DNA of 7,191 bases from Candidatus Heimdallarchaeota archaeon (GTDB lineage: Archaea > Asgardarchaeota > Heimdallarchaeia > JABLTI01), in contig DAOVHJ010000125.1 in the NCBI GenBank assembly GCA_030671945.1, positions 1-7,191 of the forward strand, in the 5' to 3' direction. Of this stretch, positions 4,857-7,191 are shown one piece after another. How positions within the stretch are numbered: the first letter of the stretch is position 1; each line of letters opens with the position of its first letter. Under the pieces are notes generated by a model that saw nothing but the letters and a program-made list of their open reading frames with translations, was not told the DNA's origin and made no database searches. The position numbers were made by a program, and so were the translations under genes.

Positions 4857-5956
4857 TTTTTAACAAATACTCCTACTCTTCTTGTAAGGGATTTATGAAT
4901 GTAAATTTTTTCGAAAATGCTTAAATTAAAGTTATACTCTTTCGCAATATCTTCTAACGGAATTTCATCCAACATCCCGATTGCTAAAACTCCTCCTGTA
5001 ACTAAAGCATTGGATGCCTCTGAAAAGAAAATATCCAATAAATCCTCAACTTCCTTTCCATAGGTAGATGTCGCACGACCATAAGGTGGATCAGTAGCTA
5101 TTGAATGTACATTGTTATGGAAAGGCAGTTTTCTTGCATCACTAACAAATACATGATATTGTGAATTCGGTTTATAATGTGCAAGATTTCTTATCGATCC
5201 ATATACCATTCTTTTGTCAATATCTAATCCCACAACACTACAATTCATGAGTGCACCCTCGAGTATTATTCCTCCAGGACCACAAAAGGGATCTAAGAGA
5301 AAATTCTGAGCATTAGCTTTCGATAAGTTCGCTATCAACCTAGCAAATCGAGGTTCTAAAGTTCCGGGTTTGAAGTATGGTCTTCTATCAGCTCTTCTTG
5401 AATTAAAAGAACCTTTTTTCCTAGCATAAATTTCTTCCCCAAATAGCAATTCATCTTGAGTAAATAACAATACAAAAGTTATGTCTGGATTTTTTATGTC
5501 AACTTTACATGTTCCTTTCATTTTATCCCATATTTTTTTACCAATTGCTACTTCTAGATCCATAGAAATGTAACTACTATGAGCATTACCAACTCTATAG
5601 ACTCTTACGAGAAAGCTTTTATGATTACTCATTATCACCTCAAAATCAATATCTTGAGTAATCGTCTCTGCTAATTTTGGAACCGATTCTTCTATGATTG
5701 TAGTTTTATAGAGAATACTAACGCCACGTTTACAGTAAGCAGCTCGATCTGCTGCTAAATAAACTCCTTCTTTAAAACAGTTTAAAACAAGGCATTGCTT
5801 ACTTCTCTTTAGAAGTTCGTGTGAATAATTTTCGCTCTCTAAAACAGATAAAACCTCGAATGTAGGTAATTCCGGATGGATTCCTGATAAATGGAAGAAG
5901 TGTGGTTTGAGAGTTTTACTTGATTTATTATTGTAGTCCAAGAATACCCTTTCCAT
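4853..5956 (-). CDS. trmG10: tRNA (guanine10-N2)-methyltransferase, THUMP plus Rossmann-fold
   Basis: The 367-residue product matches the archaeal TrmG10/Trm11-like enzymes that make m2G or m2,2G at position 10 of tRNA using S-adenosylmethionine. The N-terminal part, starting near FFHLSGIHPEL (20-30), and a THUMP-like region to about 165 should bind the acceptor stem. The linker RRPYFKPGTLEPRFARLIANL region (191-211) is typical of the family. SAM motif I is DPFCGPGG (222-229), an acidic motif is GLDID (243-247), SDARKLPF spans 272-279, and the catalytic DPPYGR is 289-294. About 18 residues precede the usual family start, and no closer start codon is visible. The gene follows prs by 5 bp with no ribosome site, so it is translated from the prs message, and it overlaps rnz. 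Trm14 (m2G6) is a less likely alternative, since that branch tends to have NPPYG. Confidence 0.88.
   Translation of the reverse strand: MERVFLDYNNKSSKTLKPHFFHLSGIHPELPTFEVLSVLESENYSHELLKRSKQCLVLNCFKEGVYLAADRAAYCKRGVSILYKTTIIEESVPKLAETITQDIDFEVIMSNHKSFLVRVYRVGNAHSSYISMDLEVAIGKKIWDKMKGTCKVDIKNPDITFVLLFTQDELLFGEEIYARKKGSFNSRRADRRPYFKPGTLEPRFARLIANLSKANAQNFLLDPFCGPGGIILEGALMNCSVVGLDIDKRMVYGSIRNLAHYKPNSQYHVFVSDARKLPFHNNVHSIATDPPYGRATSTYGKEVEDLLDIFFSEASNALVTGGVLAIGMLDEIPLEDIAKEYNFNLSIFEKIYIHKSLTRRVGVFVKK
4870..4874 (-). promoter_or_regulatory. weak Shine-Dalgarno site of rnz inside the methyltransferase 3' end
   Basis: AGGAG on the minus strand, inside a GTAGGAGTA identical to the one before thpR, ends 13 nt before the rnz ATG. 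The spacing is long, so it may assist reinitiation rather than direct independent starts. It also encodes part of the conserved methyltransferase C-terminus, so the match may be chance. Confidence 0.3.
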
Positions 5957-5961
5957 TTTGA

Positions 5962-6864
5962 TTAAATCTTAAGTTTATTATGTATTATCGGAGCACATTG
6001 TATTTTCGAGTAATCTGAAGGCAAACTATCTGTACTTATTATTTCCTCTGCTCCTGCATCTAGAATTCGCTTTTCGCCACTATTAATAGCCATCATGTGG
6101 GTGCTAGCAACAAAAACTCGTCCTACATTCATATCTTTCAATACAACTACAGATTTGGCGATTGTTCCACCAGTTCTGATTACTTCATCTGCAATTATCA
6201 CATCTCTATCTTTAACATTTATTTTATGCGGAAATAACTTAGTCTTTCCATTTACAGGATCTCTTTTCTTCTCAAAATGATCTGTTTCTGCTCCCATAAC
6301 TTTCCCTATAATTGAAACTCTTTCTTTTGCACCTAAATCCGGAGCTAAAACTAATGGATCATTGAGATTCTTCTCTAAGTAATATTTTCCAAACGCCGGC
6401 ATTGCTGTAATATTGTGGAAGAAATCTTCTCTTCCTTTGAGGACTTCTAGATTATGTAAATCAATCATATAGAGTCGTTTTGCTGGTGTTGCTTTTATTA
6501 GTTTGAAAACATGAAAGACACTTACTACCTCTCCTTCTAAAATTCGTCTATCTTTTGATCCATATGCAAGATAAGGGGCAATCAACGTTATGTCTTTCGC
6601 TCCAAATTCCTCAGCTGTATATGCAAGTTGTAGTAAACTAAAGAAATTGGAGTCTTGTGGTCTTGTAATTGATTGAACAATGATTGTTTTCTTGTCCAAA
6701 TTCTCACTTGAGAGAATCATATCCCTTTCACCATCTGGAAAGAATTTGTCTTTTACACTAACATGATTTGCATTGAGCAATTCTGCAAGCTGTTTCCCAA
6801 TTGATGGTTGTCCTGGTCCCGAAATTACAGTAGTCATAACTTTCAACCATTTACTTCTCTTCAT
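5962..6864 (-). CDS. prs: ribose-phosphate pyrophosphokinase (PRPP synthetase)
   Basis: The enzyme makes PRPP from ribose 5-phosphate and ATP for nucleotide, histidine and tryptophan synthesis. The 300-residue protein has FPDGE (42-46), the metal-site DLH (135-137), APDLGAKERV (174-183), catalytic-flap residues K199 and R201 in EKKRDP, and the PRPP loop DEVIRTGGTI (226-235). Two motifs deviate. The ATP-site YARQDR of most members reads YGSKDR (101-106), losing the usual Arg and Gln, and the loop DD reads D226-E227. The start at 6864 fits a TATA-like box 26 bp upstream, implying a leaderless mRNA. Met10 (6837) would give MTTVISGPG, closer to usual family N-termini, so the first nine basic residues are uncertain. 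prs leads into the methyltransferase and rnz. Confidence 0.92.
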   Translation of the reverse strand: MKRSKWLKVMTTVISGPGQPSIGKQLAELLNANHVSVKDKFFPDGERDMILSSENLDKKTIIVQSITRPQDSNFFSLLQLAYTAEEFGAKDITLIAPYLAYGSKDRRILEGEVVSVFHVFKLIKATPAKRLYMIDLHNLEVLKGREDFFHNITAMPAFGKYYLEKNLNDPLVLAPDLGAKERVSIIGKVMGAETDHFEKKRDPVNGKTKLFPHKINVKDRDVIIADEVIRTGGTIAKSVVVLKDMNVGRVFVASTHMMAINSGEKRILDAGAEEIISTDSLPSDYSKIQCAPIIHNKLKI

Positions 6865-6884
6865 GTAACGATTTTCAAGATTAC

Positions 6885-6896
6885 ATTTAAAATAAT
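6885..6896 (-). promoter_or_regulatory. TATA-like box of the prs-trm-rnz operon
   Basis: On the minus strand ATTATTTTAAAT contains TATTTTAA centred 26-27 bp before the A of the ATG at 6864, the classic distance for a leaderless archaeal transcript. No ribosome site precedes that ATG. The 59-bp gap after the YhbY-like gene holds no strong T-run, so readthrough from upstream is also possible. Confidence 0.45.
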
Positions 6897-6923
6897 CGGA
6901 TAATTAATGAAATAGTCTTTTCC

Positions 6924-7191
6924 TTAATTCTTAGGGATACTTCTATACAAGATGATTGTTTTTCCTCGTTTTTCAATTAAATTAGACCTAGTTTTGTCTG
7001 TGAGAACTTTAATATCTAAGTCGAGATTATCTGAAAAATAATTACTAAGAAATTTAATCTTAACCAATTCATTTTGATTAAGTTGTTGATCTATGTGTTT
7101 TATTACTGAGGGAGTCATTCCATTTTTACCTATATTTGCCGCTGCTTTTTCAGCGCGAACAATTGCTATTTTGTGTTTTAGTTTCCTCTTA
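6924..7191 (-). CDS. YhbY/CRM-domain RNA-binding protein, 5' end outside the window
   Basis: The last 88 codons are visible; the start lies beyond the right edge. The reading frame runs open from the edge through a basic segment (KRKLKHK), then RAEKAAANIGKNGMTPSVIKHID. The GKNG loop (codons 7119-7130) followed by a threonine and an amphipathic helix is the GxxG-type RNA-binding mark of the CRS1-YhbY (CRM) domain, linked to ribosome assembly and RNA folding. ELVKIKFL and the closing KRGKTIILYRSIPKN also fit. An internal ATG at 7118 could be mistaken for the start, but conserved coding sequence continues upstream of it. It lies 59 bp upstream of prs on the same strand and may belong to the same transcript. 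COG1534 membership is inferred from these motifs. Confidence 0.85.
   Translation of the reverse strand, partial: KRKLKHKIAIVRAEKAAANIGKNGMTPSVIKHIDQQLNQNELVKIKFLSNYFSDNLDLDIKVLTDKTRSNLIEKRGKTIILYRSIPKN

Noticed and set aside
6869..6898. CGATT and AATCG arms flanking the prs TATA-like box.
   Set aside because: Five-base arms 20 nt apart in AT-rich DNA are expected by chance, and the position alone does not support an operator.

Overview
The window looks archaeal, most likely an AT-rich ammonia-oxidising-type thaumarchaeon (Nitrososphaerota, Nitrosopumilus-like). The domain call is firm. It rests on an archaeal class I CCA-adding enzyme, a COG1325/DUF54 RNA-binding protein, a THUMP-type tRNA guanine-10 methyltransferase, a YhbY/CRM protein, and TATA-like promoters sitting about 25-30 bp from start codons. 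The lineage call is an inference from base composition and protein style, and no marker gene is present to prove it.

Layout, left to right. A 113-bp upstream region carries a TATA-like box and an inverted repeat. It leads into a plus-strand GT4 glycosyltransferase (114-1337). That gene converges, with a 10-bp gap, on a minus-strand pair: cca (1348-2742) and, upstream of it, the 2H phosphoesterase thpR (2771-3334). A 117-bp divergent promoter region separates thpR from a plus-strand DUF54 RNA-binding protein (3452-3898). DUF54 converges, with a 16-bp gap, on a minus-strand operon read right to left: a YhbY-like protein cut by the window edge (to 6924), prs (5962-6864), the tRNA G10 methyltransferase (4853-5956) and RNase Z (3915-4856). 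The last two overlap by ATGA. Every base outside genes lies in a short intergenic gap of 5-117 bp. I saw no tRNA, rRNA, CRISPR array or mobile element.

Apart from the glycosyltransferase at the left edge, the genes form an RNA-maturation neighbourhood. RNase Z cuts the tRNA 3' trailer, the CCA enzyme builds the CCA end, and the methyltransferase modifies G10. ThpR acts on 2',3'-cyclic or 2'-5' RNA ends, and DUF54 and the YhbY-like protein are RNA binders. PRPP synthetase is the metabolic exception and is tightly coupled to the methyltransferase (5-bp gap).

I did not find a clearly new system. The best leads are changes at usually invariant catalytic or binding positions in three housekeeping enzymes: the third carboxylate of the CCA enzyme, the GDT motif of RNase Z, and the ATP and PRPP motifs of Prs. 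There are also an inverted repeat placed where the glycosyltransferase transcript should start, and perfect stem-loops at both convergent gene ends.
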